Assembly: GCF_030929505.1 (NCBI RefSeq)
Contig: NZ_JAVFVV010000007.1
Coordinates: forward strand, 62,001-126,000
DNA length: 64,000 nt
Reading direction: 5' to 3'
From: Mesorhizobium sp. LHD-90
GTDB taxonomy: Bacteria; Pseudomonadota; Alphaproteobacteria; Rhizobiales; Rhizobiaceae
Below are positions 17,087-25,176 of the stretch, in pieces; the first letter of the stretch is position 1, and each line of letters starts with the position of its first letter. The notes below the pieces were generated by a model. That model was not told the origin of the DNA. It was given only the letters and a program-made list of their open reading frames with translations, and ran no database searches. Both the position numbers and the translations under genes were made by a program.

Positions 17087-17226
17087 GATATGCCGAGGTT
17101 TCAGGTGAGGCTGGCCTGCAAATGACGGTTTTCTGCGCTTCCGGTGCTCACGTACCCAAATGTACGCTCCGCTCCGGTTCTCACCCGCCATTTTCGGCTC
17201 AGCCTGACCTGAAACTCGACATATCC
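17086..17226 (+). repeat. Intergenic hairpin element, family D
   Basis: A 141-bp imperfect inverted repeat. The outer left arm beginning GGATATGCCGAG matches the complement of the right arm ending CGACATATCC (about 27 of 31 positions by eye). The centre holds an inverted 'CACGTAC'/'GTACG' pair around CCAAAT, with 'CTTCCGGTGCTC' and 'GCTCCGGTTCTC' flanks. Its first base is the last base of the SDR stop codon, so the element abuts the gene exactly. It may act as a hairpin in the mRNA between the SDR and fuconate dehydratase genes. Confidence 0.75.
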
Positions 17227-17255
17227 GGCCTTCGGTATTTGCAACGGATTTCGAC

Positions 17256-18536
17256 ATGACCCGTATCACCGGTCTGCGCACCCACGACCTCCGCTTCCCG
17301 ACCTCGCAGAGCCTGGACGGGTCGGACGCGATGAATCCCGATCCCGACTATTCGGCCGCCTATGTCGTGCTGGAGACCGACGGCGGGTTCGAGGGCCACG
17401 GGCTCACCTTCACCATCGGCCGTGGCAACGACATCTGCTGCCTTGCCATCGAGGCGATGACGCATCTGGTGGTCGGCCTCGAACTGGACTGGATCCGCGA
17501 AGACCCCGGCCGGTTCTGGCGGCATGTCACGGGCGACAGCCAGTTGCGCTGGATCGGCCCGGACAAGGGCGCGATGCACCTGGCCACCGGCGCGGTGGTC
17601 AACGCGGTATGGGACCTGCTGGCAAAACAGTCCGGCAAGCCGGTTTGGCGGCTGGTCGCCGACATGAGCCCGGAAGAGATCGTGAAGATCGTCGACTTCC
17701 GTTACCTGACCGATGCGCTTACGCCGGAGGAGGCGCTAAAAATCCTGCGCCGCGCCGAGACCGGCAAGGCGGAGCGCATCGCCATTCTGGAGCGCGAGGG
17801 CTACGCCTGCTATACCACGTCGGCCGGCTGGCTGGGTTACGACGACGACAAGCTGCGTCGGCTCTGTCAGGAGGCGGTCGACGCCGGTTTCAACCACGTC
17901 AAGATGAAGGTCGGTCGCGATTTGCAGGACGACATTCGCCGGCTAACGATCGCCCGCGAGGTGCTCGGCCCTGACCGCTTCATGATGATCGACGCCAACC
18001 AGGTCTGGGAGGTCGGGCAGGCCGTCGAATGGGTGAAGAAGCTGGCTTTCGCAAAACCCTATTTCATCGAGGAGCCCACCAGCCCGGACGATGTCGCCGG
18101 CCACAAGGCCATCCGCGAGGCGGTGGCGCCGATAAAGGTCGCCACCGGCGAAATGTGCCAGAACCGCATCATCTTCAAGCAGATGATCGCCGGCGGCGCC
18201 ATCGACATCGTGCAGATCGACGCCTGCCGCATGGGCGGCTTGAACGAGGTGCTGGCGGTGCTGCTGATGGCCGCGAAATACGGGCTGCCGGTCTGGCCGC
18301 ATGCCGGTGGCGTGGGTCTCTGCGAATATGTGCAGCACCTGTCGATGATCGACTATCTTGCCGTATCGGGCACGAAGGAGGGCAGGGTGATCGAGTATGT
18401 CGACCATCTGCACGAGCATTTTGTCGAGCCCTGCGTGATCGAGAACGCCGCCTACATGCCGCCGAAGCTGCCGGGGTTTTCGATCGAGATGAAGCCGGAC
18501 TCGATTGAGGTGTATGAGTTTGGGAAGGTGGCCTGA
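17256..18536 (+). CDS. L-fuconate dehydratase
   Basis: A 426-residue enolase-superfamily enzyme whose N-terminus (MTRITGLRTHDLRFPTSQSL) and length match L-fuconate dehydratases. Catalytic positions: KMK at K216/K218, metal ligands D246, E272 and E299, and a His-Asp dyad H349/D322. It dehydrates L-fuconate to 2-keto-3-deoxy-L-fuconate in the cytoplasm. This is the best substrate clue in the locus: the neighbours (mutarotase, lactonase candidate, SDR, FAH-type enzyme) match the remaining steps of a non-phosphorylative L-fucose route. No strong Shine-Dalgarno is visible; the start is set by homology. Confidence 0.92.
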   Translation: MTRITGLRTHDLRFPTSQSLDGSDAMNPDPDYSAAYVVLETDGGFEGHGLTFTIGRGNDICCLAIEAMTHLVVGLELDWIREDPGRFWRHVTGDSQLRWIGPDKGAMHLATGAVVNAVWDLLAKQSGKPVWRLVADMSPEEIVKIVDFRYLTDALTPEEALKILRRAETGKAERIAILEREGYACYTTSAGWLGYDDDKLRRLCQEAVDAGFNHVKMKVGRDLQDDIRRLTIAREVLGPDRFMMIDANQVWEVGQAVEWVKKLAFAKPYFIEEPTSPDDVAGHKAIREAVAPIKVATGEMCQNRIIFKQMIAGGAIDIVQIDACRMGGLNEVLAVLLMAAKYGLPVWPHAGGVGLCEYVQHLSMIDYLAVSGTKEGRVIEYVDHLHEHFVEPCVIENAAYMPPKLPGFSIEMKPDSIEVYEFGKVA

Positions 18537-18602
18537 TCTTCGCAGACGATTAATTTGTTGGCCTCTTCGGACCGGATTCGGTCGGTGGCATCGCCAAGCT
18601 GG

Positions 18603-18788
18603 AACACCCCTCATCCGACCTCGCTGTGCTCGGCCACCTTCTCCCACAAGGGGAGAAGGTGGAGCACTGCCGCTTCGTCTCTGCAAATCTCCAACGTCGA
18701 AGGTTTGCGGAGACGCATGCGCGAAACTCCACCTTCTCCCCTTGTGGGAGAAGGGGGCCGAGCGAAGCGAGGTCGGATGAGGGGTGTT
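18603..18788 (+). repeat. Intergenic palindromic repeat, family E
   Basis: The element fills most of the 300-bp gap between the convergent fuconate dehydratase and FAH-type genes. The arms (about 18603-18658 and 18733-18788) are inverted copies including 'CCCCTCATCCGACCTCGCT' and an inner 'CTTCTCCC...GGGGAGAAGG' hairpin. Lying between convergent genes, it could also stop transcription from both sides. Confidence 0.88.
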
Positions 18789-18840
18789 GGAAGGAGTGCG
18801 ACAGTCCCGCATCTGGAAGCGATGCGGTCGGCTTCCCTTC

Positions 18841-19998
18841 TTATATCAGCCCCGCCCCCGCCAGATCCCGCATCAGCCGGCTCGCCCCATAAGTCCACGG
18901 CGCGCATTCCGTCGACAGCCGCACGCAGTTCACCAGCGCGCCGAGTTTTTCGGTGGCGATGGTGACCCGGTCGCCGGACTTGTGGGTAAATCCTTTGCCT
19001 TTCTCGCCGCGATCCTTCGACGGCACGAACATGGTGCCAAGATAGAGCGCCATGCCGTCCGGATATTGATGGTGCCGGCCCATCGCGGCCGCCACAAGCT
19101 CTTCCGGCGAGCGGCTGATCTCCGCCATCGAGCTTGCGCCCTCCAGCACAAAACCGTCATCGCCCTCGACCTTCAAGGAAACCTTCGCCGACTTCACGTC
19201 AGCGATCGAGAAGGTGGCGTCGAACAGCCGGATGAACGGCCCGAGCGCGGCCGATGCATTGTTGTCCTTGGCTTTTCCGAGCAGCAGCGCCGAGCGCCCC
19301 TCGACGTCGCGCAGGTTCACGTCATTGCCGAGTGCGGCGCCGACGATCTTTCCGCTGCTGGCGGCGATGACGGCGATTTCCGGCTCCGGATTGTTCCAGG
19401 TCGATACGGGGTGCAGCCCGACATCCGCCCCGAACCCGACCGAAGCCAGCGGCTGGCATTTGGTGAAGATCTCGGCATCCGGGCCGATGCCGACCTCCAG
19501 ATATTGCGACCAGGCGCCACGCTCGATCAGCTTGCGCTTGATCTCCATGGCTTCCGGCGAGCCCGGCTTCAATTTCGACAAATCGTGGCCGATCAGCGTG
19601 GCGATGTCGGCGCGGATGGCGTCCGCTCTTTCGGGATTGCCGCGCGCCTGTTCCTCGATGACGCGCTCAAGCAGGCTGACGACGAAGGTGACGCCGGAGG
19701 CTTTTACCGCCTGCAGGTCGACCGGCGAGAGCAGGCACGGCTGCGCCGTGTCGCGGCCGGCCTCGATGCTGTATTTCGCGATTGCCGCCAGCGATCCGAT
19801 GGCGCGGCCCTGCGCCGAACGCGCGTAGGACGCCGGATCGTCCATCTCGCAGATGTCGCGGACGGTCGGCGCAGCCTTGGAAGTGATGTCGACGACGTCG
19901 CCGCCGCGCACGGTGACCACCAGCGGATACGGCGTTCCGGCCATGCGAGCCCGGCCGACAAAGACACCCTCGCCGGGCAGTTGCAGCAGATCTGTCAT
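18841..19998 (-). CDS. FAH-family protein, 2-keto-3-deoxy sugar-acid dehydratase (XylX-like)
   Basis: A 385-residue fumarylacetoacetate hydrolase superfamily protein. Conserved stretches include 'LLSPVDLQAVKASGVTF' (about 90-106), 'WSQYLEVGIGPDAEIFTK' (about 168-185), 'NNPEPEIAVI' and 'GNDVNLRDVEGRSALL' (metal-binding region). These match the long FAH subfamily of Caulobacter XylX-type 2-keto-3-deoxy-D-xylonate dehydratases rather than the shorter (~285-residue) diketo-deoxyfuconate hydrolases. It could act on a 2-keto-3-deoxy acid from this locus, but if so the pathway may serve a pentose as well as, or instead of, fucose. It is convergent with fuconate dehydratase and divergent from the next gene. 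Confidence 0.85.
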   Translation of the reverse strand: MTDLLQLPGEGVFVGRARMAGTPYPLVVTVRGGDVVDITSKAAPTVRDICEMDDPASYARSAQGRAIGSLAAIAKYSIEAGRDTAQPCLLSPVDLQAVKASGVTFVVSLLERVIEEQARGNPERADAIRADIATLIGHDLSKLKPGSPEAMEIKRKLIERGAWSQYLEVGIGPDAEIFTKCQPLASVGFGADVGLHPVSTWNNPEPEIAVIAASSGKIVGAALGNDVNLRDVEGRSALLLGKAKDNNASAALGPFIRLFDATFSIADVKSAKVSLKVEGDDGFVLEGASSMAEISRSPEELVAAAMGRHHQYPDGMALYLGTMFVPSKDRGEKGKGFTHKSGDRVTIATEKLGALVNCVRLSTECAPWTYGASRLMRDLAGAGLI

Positions 19999-20187
19999 GG
20001 TCTTCCTCTTGGTAATGTCCCCGGCCGCGGCCGGCGGCGCATACTAGCCAGTTTCGCCCGGACCGCGAGGGGCTGGACCAAAGAAAGATCGGCGGTTTCC
20101 ACACCGGCCGTGCTTGACCCGCGACGCGCGGTCGGGATCATGAGCGCTGCGATCCACCACCAAAAATCGACATGGGCCGAGCTAGCG

Positions 20188-21819
20188 ATGCCGCATTTGC
20201 CGACCGAATACCCGGATTTCGGCCTGACTCCCGAGCAGCGGCGTCAGGCTGTTTACGGCCACTACTACGAATATCCCGGCATGGACGGCGAGCGCGGCGA
20301 GATCTGGGGTTATACCGACCGTTTTTCCTACGCGCCGGGCGATGTCGTCACGCTGTTCGTAAGTTCGACGGCGGACCGTTTTGACATGGAACTGGCGCGC
20401 GACGGCGCGGGACTGCAAAAAGTGTTCGAAAAGTCAGGCCTCGCCTCGCGCTGGCAGGACACATCGGACCAATGTTCGGTCGAGGGCTGCGGCTGGCAGC
20501 CGAGCTTCGAATTCGCCATCGGTGCCGACTGGCCGTCCGGCGCATACCGAATGACACTGACCGCCGAAGGCCGCGACGGAAGCCCGATCGTCAGCCACCA
20601 TCTTTTCATCGTCCGTCCTTTGCCCGGGCGCAAACCAGGCCGCATCCTGCAGGTCGCAGCGACGGGTTCGTGGACCGCCTACAACAGTTGGGGCGGGTCG
20701 AACCACTATCAGGGCATCACCGGGCTGGAGCGCAACCAGTACGCCACGCGGGTGAGTACGCAGCGACCGTGGTGCCGGGGTTTCGTCGTGCTGCCGCCGG
20801 AGGCCCCGCGCGTGCCGATCGAGGTCAATTTGCCGCCGATGACCGAGCCGCGCTATCCGCATATGGAGTGGGCTTTCGCCACCGGCCATTCCAAGAAATA
20901 CGCCTCGGCCGGCTGGGCGAGCTATGACGGGCTGTTCTTCAAATGGGCCGAGCGGCAGGGTTATGCGGTCGATCTCGCCACCCAGCATGAGCTGCATTTC
21001 TCGCCCGAAATCCTGCAGGACTACGACTGCGCGGTTTTCGTCGGTCACGACGAATACTGGACCTGGGAAATGCGCGACGCGGTCGACGATTTTGTCGAGC
21101 GGGGCGGGCGGGCGGCGCGCTTCGCCGGCAATTTTTTGTGGCAGACAAGGCTGGAGGACGAGGGACGTGCGCAGGTCTGCTACAAATACCGCGCCCGCGC
21201 CGAGGACCCGGTCTATCGAAGCGCCGATACCAGCCGCACGACCAACGCCTGGGAGGCGCCCGAGGTCGGGCGCCCCGGCGCGTCCACCTTCGGCCTCAAC
21301 GCCACCGCCGGCGTCTATGCCGGCTGGGGCGGCTGCATGCCGCGCGGCGTGCGCGGCTTCCCGATCTACCGGCCGGACCACTGGGCGTTCCGCAACACCG
21401 GCCTCTATTACGGCGACGTGCTCGGCCAGGAGAGCCATATCTACGGCTACGAGGTCGACGGGCTCGACTTCACCATGAAGCGCGGGCTCCCCTATCCGAC
21501 CGGTGAGGGCAACCCGCCCGAAGGCATCCAGATCCTCGGCCTCGGCATGGCGTCGCTGGTGGAGGAAAGTCCAGACGTGCCCTCCGGTTTCCTGAACAAC
21601 GAGGATGCCGTCTTCACCGCCGAGACGCTTTATGGCGAGGCGACGCCGGAAGCCATGGACAAGGTCAAGCGCGGCAACGGCATGATCGTCAATTTTCCGA
21701 AGGGCAAGGGCGAGGTCTTCCATGCCGGCACATGCGAGTGGGTCGCCGGATTGCTGCGCAAGGACGCCATGGTCGAGCAGGTGACGAGGAACGTGCTGGA
21801 CCGGTATCTGGGGAGGTAG
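20188..21819 (+). CDS. N,N-dimethylformamidase beta subunit-like protein
   Basis: A 543-residue protein matching the large-subunit domain of N,N-dimethylformamidase. Family hallmarks: 'YNSWGGSNHYQGI' (about 172-184), 'STQRPWCRGF', 'RYPHMEWAFATGHSKKYASA', 'FVGHDEYWTWEMRDA' (about 287-301) and 'ARFAGNFLWQTRLE'. The second half has the glutamine-amidotransferase-like fold of this family. It is shorter than the ~760-residue characterised enzyme and no small (alpha) subunit gene is adjacent, so DMF as substrate is doubtful; another N-substituted amide is possible. The start at 20188 is chosen by alignment; ATG 20140 is in frame. The open frame further upstream overlaps the FAH gene antisense and is not coding. 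Confidence 0.85.
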   Translation: MPHLPTEYPDFGLTPEQRRQAVYGHYYEYPGMDGERGEIWGYTDRFSYAPGDVVTLFVSSTADRFDMELARDGAGLQKVFEKSGLASRWQDTSDQCSVEGCGWQPSFEFAIGADWPSGAYRMTLTAEGRDGSPIVSHHLFIVRPLPGRKPGRILQVAATGSWTAYNSWGGSNHYQGITGLERNQYATRVSTQRPWCRGFVVLPPEAPRVPIEVNLPPMTEPRYPHMEWAFATGHSKKYASAGWASYDGLFFKWAERQGYAVDLATQHELHFSPEILQDYDCAVFVGHDEYWTWEMRDAVDDFVERGGRAARFAGNFLWQTRLEDEGRAQVCYKYRARAEDPVYRSADTSRTTNAWEAPEVGRPGASTFGLNATAGVYAGWGGCMPRGVRGFPIYRPDHWAFRNTGLYYGDVLGQESHIYGYEVDGLDFTMKRGLPYPTGEGNPPEGIQILGLGMASLVEESPDVPSGFLNNEDAVFTAETLYGEATPEAMDKVKRGNGMIVNFPKGKGEVFHAGTCEWVAGLLRKDAMVEQVTRNVLDRYLGR

Positions 21820-21930
21820 GCTCGGGGTGCTGCAAGCGGCCTGCCGCTTCGAATCTCGATGGGTTTTGGCTCGCCAAACGATTGACGGCTCCGTTTCAAA
21901 ATCGATTCTGGATCGCGGAAGGGATATCAC

Positions 21931-22917
21931 ATGGCGGATTCCGATCGGATCGACAAACTAATCGAAGCGGTACCTCAAGCCTTGGCGCTTCGTGCCGGGC
22001 TGGAGCTTGGCATCTTCACCCGGATCGGTGGTGGCGCGGAGACTGCCGATAGGCTTGGGGCCGCCCTCGAAGTCGATCCCGATCGTCTGTCGCGGCTTCT
22101 CTATGCGCTGGCCAGCATCGGTCTCCTTGAAGTCGAGAATGGCCGATTTCGCAACGGAGCCGAAGCGTCGGCCTTCCTCGACGCGTCCAAGCCGACCTAT
22201 CGCGGCGGCGACCATGCGCTGCTGCGCGAGCTCTGGGGAGCCGATCTGCTGACCGCGGAGTCGCTGCGGCAGAATCGGCCGGCCGCGCTCCACGACTTTT
22301 CCGAAGCGGGGCCAGAGTCAGCGGCGGCCTTCAGCCGCATGCTCGCGCCGGGCGGGGTGATTTTCGGCCGGCACCTGGCCCAAGAGATCGACCTCTCGGC
22401 GATCGGTTCGGTGATCGACATCGGCGGCGGCCCCGGGACCATTCTCGTCGGACTTCGCGAGCGGTGGCCGCGGATTGCGGCGACGCTGATGGAACTCCCG
22501 ACGGTCGCGGCGGTCGCGCCAAAAATCCTGTCGGAATATGGCGCCGGCGACGTGGTTGTCGAAGTCGGGGACATAACTGTCGCGCCGTCGGTCGGCCGGC
22601 ACGATCTGGCGATCCTGAAGGCCGTCGTCCAGGTCCTTCCGCCGGACCAGGCGCGCCGTTCGATCCTCAACGCTGCACGTTGCCTCACACCGGGGGGCGA
22701 GATCGCCATCGCCGGGTCGGGTGTCGTCGATGACGACCGCCTCGGCCCGCCCGAGGGTGTGTTTCTCAATCTCACTTTCCTGAACCTCTATCGCCACGGC
22801 GAAGCCTACACCGAAGGCCAGTATCGCGCCTGGATGACCGAGGCTGGATTCCGGGATATCTCCAGGTCGCGCCTGCCGGACGGCTCCAACCTGTTTCGCG
22901 CGCGCCTCGAGGGCTGA
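21931..22917 (+). CDS. SAM-dependent O-methyltransferase family 2 protein
   Basis: A 328-residue methyltransferase with the N-terminal winged-helix dimerisation domain (about residues 10-90) and a C-terminal SAM-binding Rossmann domain. SAM motif 'VIDIGGGPGTILVG' lies at about 157-170, with 'LMELPTV' as the acidic strand. The usual catalytic His motif of plant-like O-methyltransferases (VLHDW) is replaced by 'AVVQVLPPDQARRSI', as in some bacterial members, so the chemistry may differ. It stands alone between the formamidase-like and aminotransferase genes; the substrate is unknown. Confidence 0.88.
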   Translation: MADSDRIDKLIEAVPQALALRAGLELGIFTRIGGGAETADRLGAALEVDPDRLSRLLYALASIGLLEVENGRFRNGAEASAFLDASKPTYRGGDHALLRELWGADLLTAESLRQNRPAALHDFSEAGPESAAAFSRMLAPGGVIFGRHLAQEIDLSAIGSVIDIGGGPGTILVGLRERWPRIAATLMELPTVAAVAPKILSEYGAGDVVVEVGDITVAPSVGRHDLAILKAVVQVLPPDQARRSILNAARCLTPGGEIAIAGSGVVDDDRLGPPEGVFLNLTFLNLYRHGEAYTEGQYRAWMTEAGFRDISRSRLPDGSNLFRARLEG

Positions 22918-23019
22918 TCGTGGCCGATGGGTGTTGCCGGGAGCTGGCTTAGTGACCGGCCTTGCGAACTCGGCTACGACACATTTTTCAGGCCGCCATT
23001 TGCGGCGCAGGAAACTCTC

Positions 23020-24375
23020 ATGGACCAGCAGACCACTCCCCGCCCCTCAAACCTCTTCTACCTCGCCAGCCTGCGCCGGCCGGTGGTCGACCGCGCCGAG
23101 GGCATCCATCTGTGGACCGAGGACGGTCGGCGCTTCATCGACGGCTCCAGCGGGCCGGTCGCGGTCAATCTCGGCTACGGCAACAAGGCGGTGCTGGAAG
23201 CGATGCGCCGGCAGATGGAAAAGACCACCTTCGCCTATCGCCTGCATTTCGAGAACGAGCCGGCGGAACGGCTGGCGACCACCATCGCGGAAAGAATGCC
23301 GGGCGGGCTCGACCGCATCTTCTTCGTCTCCGGCGGGTCGGAGGCGGTGGAATCCTGCCTGAAACTTGCGCGCCAATGGGCGGTCGCCACCGGCCAGGCC
23401 AACCGCTGGAAAGTGATCGCCCGCATGCCGTCCTACCACGGCGGCACCTATGGTTCGCTGGCTGTCACCGGCGACGGGCTGCTGACCGACAGCTTCGCCG
23501 AGCAGATCCGCATGATGCCGACCGTGCCGGCGCCGACCGCCTATCGCGACCGCGACAATCTTTCGCTGGAGGAACGCGGCCTGCGCTACGCCGACATGTT
23601 GGAGGAACGGATTCTGGCCGAGGGGCCGGAAAGCGTGCTGGCCTTCATCATGGAACCGATCGGCGGCGCGGCCACCGGCGCGCTGGTGGCGCCGGACAGC
23701 TACTATCCGCGGATCCGCGAGATCTGCGACCGCTACGGCATCCTCTTGATCCACGACGAGGTGATGAGCGGCATCGGTCGCACCGGAAAGTTCCTCGGCG
23801 GCGATCACTGGAACTGCCGGCCGGACATCGTCTCGCTGTCCAAGGGCATCGGCTCCGGCTACGTGCCGCTCGGCGCGCTGGCGGCGCCCGCACGCGTCGT
23901 CGATCCGGTGCTGAAGATGGGCGGTTTTCAGCACGGCCACACCTATGCCGGCAATCCGCTGGCCTGCGCCGCCGGGCTGGCGATCATGGGCGAGATGGAC
24001 CGCCTGGACCTCACCGCCAACGCCGCAGCCATGGGCGAGCTGGTTCTCGACGGCCTGCGCGGCCTAGCGAAACGGTTCCCCTTCATCGCCGACGTGCGCG
24101 GCAAGGGGCTGATGGCGGCGGTCGAATATGCCGACCGCGAGACCTTTGCGCCGCTGCCCGCGGACTGGAAGATCGGCCAGCGCGTGCTGGATGCCGCTTA
24201 CGAGCGCGGGCTGATCGTCTATTCGCGCCGGGTCAAGGGCGGCGTGCAGGGCGACTACACCATGGTCGCGCCGCCGCTGATCGTCACGCCGGCGGAGGTC
24301 GGCGAGATCATTGCCATCCTCGGCGACGCGATCGAGGCTGTGGCGCGTGATCTCGATCTGCCGGTCGAGGGGTGA
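23020..24375 (+). CDS. Class III PLP-dependent aminotransferase
   Basis: A 451-residue fold-type I aminotransferase. Visible family motifs: 'SGGSEAVESCLKLARQ' (phosphate-binding region, about 103-118), 'YHGGTYGSL', the Asp of 'LIHDEVMSGIGRTG' (about 243-256) that contacts the pyridine nitrogen, and the PLP lysine in 'SLSKGIGSGYVPLGA' (about 278-292). The ATG at 23020 has AGGAAA upstream; the open frame from 22927 is ignored. It is annotated in relatives as an aspartate aminotransferase family protein acting on omega-amines. Its neighbours, GNAT and acetylpolyamine deacetylase, suggest a polyamine or diamine substrate. Confidence 0.92.
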   Translation: MDQQTTPRPSNLFYLASLRRPVVDRAEGIHLWTEDGRRFIDGSSGPVAVNLGYGNKAVLEAMRRQMEKTTFAYRLHFENEPAERLATTIAERMPGGLDRIFFVSGGSEAVESCLKLARQWAVATGQANRWKVIARMPSYHGGTYGSLAVTGDGLLTDSFAEQIRMMPTVPAPTAYRDRDNLSLEERGLRYADMLEERILAEGPESVLAFIMEPIGGAATGALVAPDSYYPRIREICDRYGILLIHDEVMSGIGRTGKFLGGDHWNCRPDIVSLSKGIGSGYVPLGALAAPARVVDPVLKMGGFQHGHTYAGNPLACAAGLAIMGEMDRLDLTANAAAMGELVLDGLRGLAKRFPFIADVRGKGLMAAVEYADRETFAPLPADWKIGQRVLDAAYERGLIVYSRRVKGGVQGDYTMVAPPLIVTPAEVGEIIAILGDAIEAVARDLDLPVEG

Positions 24376-24425
24376 GGGCGGTGCCGTTTTGAAGGAAGCG
24401 ATCTGCTAATCTATGGAACTGCTTT

Positions 24426-24591
24426 ACGTTGCCCCCCTCTGTCCTGCCGGACATCTCCCCCACGAGGGTGGAGATTGGCCGGCCGCTAGGGTTTCGCCAA
24501 TCGCTAACGTCTCAGGAAGGGCGGCAGCGGCAAAGCTGCCAATCTCCCCCCTCGTGGGGGAGATGTCCGGCAGGACAGAGGGGGGCAACGT
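24426..24591 (+). repeat. Intergenic palindromic repeat, family A copy 2
   Basis: The second copy of the element at 2471-2588. It carries the same 'CTGTCCTGCCGGACATCTCC' arms in inverted orientation, here extended outward to ACGTTGCCCCCC / GGGGGGCAACGT at the very ends (24426-24437 and 24580-24591). The middle loop is longer than in copy 1. It separates the aminotransferase from the GNAT gene. Confidence 0.9.
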
Positions 24592-24630
24592 AGAGCGCCG
24601 GCCATCGCAATTCATCATGATCGCGCTCCC

Positions 24631-25176
24631 ATGACGGAAGCTGATGCATCATCCCGGCCAAAAGTTCACCTCCGCCCCGCCACCGTCGCCGATGCGCCCT
24701 ATATCCACGCCGCTCTGCTGGGCATCGCCCGCACTGTCAACGAGCTCGACAAGGTGCGCTGCGAGGTCGCCGACCTGATCGACTACGGCTTCGGCCCCGA
24801 CCCGCATTTCGAGACGGTGATCGCCGAGGTCGACGGCGCGCCCGCCGGCATCTGCCTGTTCTTCCGCAGTTTTTCCACCTGGCTCGGCCGTCCCGGCGTC
24901 TACATCCAGGATCTCTATGTCGACGACAGGTTTCGCGGCCTCGGCATCGGCGCGAAACTTCTGCGACGCGTGGCGGCGATCACACGCGACCGCGGCGGCG
25001 TCTACATGCGGCTCTCCGTCGACACCGAGAATTTTATCGCCCAGGGTTTTTACACGCGTCTCGAGATAAAATTCTCCGACACCGAGCAGGTGCACGCCGC
25101 CTATGAAGACGCATTTTTGAACCTCGCCGCTGCCGACTGCCCGCCGGGCGGAACCTTGCCAAGGAAACCAGAATGA
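24631..25176 (+). CDS. GNAT family N-acetyltransferase
   Basis: A 181-residue acetyltransferase. The acetyl-CoA binding motif 'RFRGLGIGAKLL' is at about residues 100-111, after the beta strand 'YIQDLYVDD'. The following 'YMRLSVDTENFIAQGFYTRL' region is typical of diamine/polyamine N-acetyltransferases. Its stop overlaps the start of the histone-deacetylase-like gene by 4 bp (ATGA). An acetylase coupled to an acetylpolyamine deacetylase suggests acetylation-based turnover or detoxification of polyamines. Confidence 0.9.
   Translation: MTEADASSRPKVHLRPATVADAPYIHAALLGIARTVNELDKVRCEVADLIDYGFGPDPHFETVIAEVDGAPAGICLFFRSFSTWLGRPGVYIQDLYVDDRFRGLGIGAKLLRRVAAITRDRGGVYMRLSVDTENFIAQGFYTRLEIKFSDTEQVHAAYEDAFLNLAAADCPPGGTLPRKPE

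Noticed and set aside
20100-20140. GC-rich near-palindrome around CCCGCGACGCGCGG as an operator
   Set aside because: It is short and imperfect, and such patterns arise easily at this base composition.
18784-20187. N-terminal extension of the formamidase-like frame across the FAH gene
   Set aside because: This part is antisense to a well-conserved FAH-family gene, and homology begins only near residue 1 of the start chosen at 20188.
20434-21930. Open frame of about 498 codons antisense to the formamidase-like gene
   Set aside because: The plus-strand protein has unmistakable family motifs; the antisense product has none.
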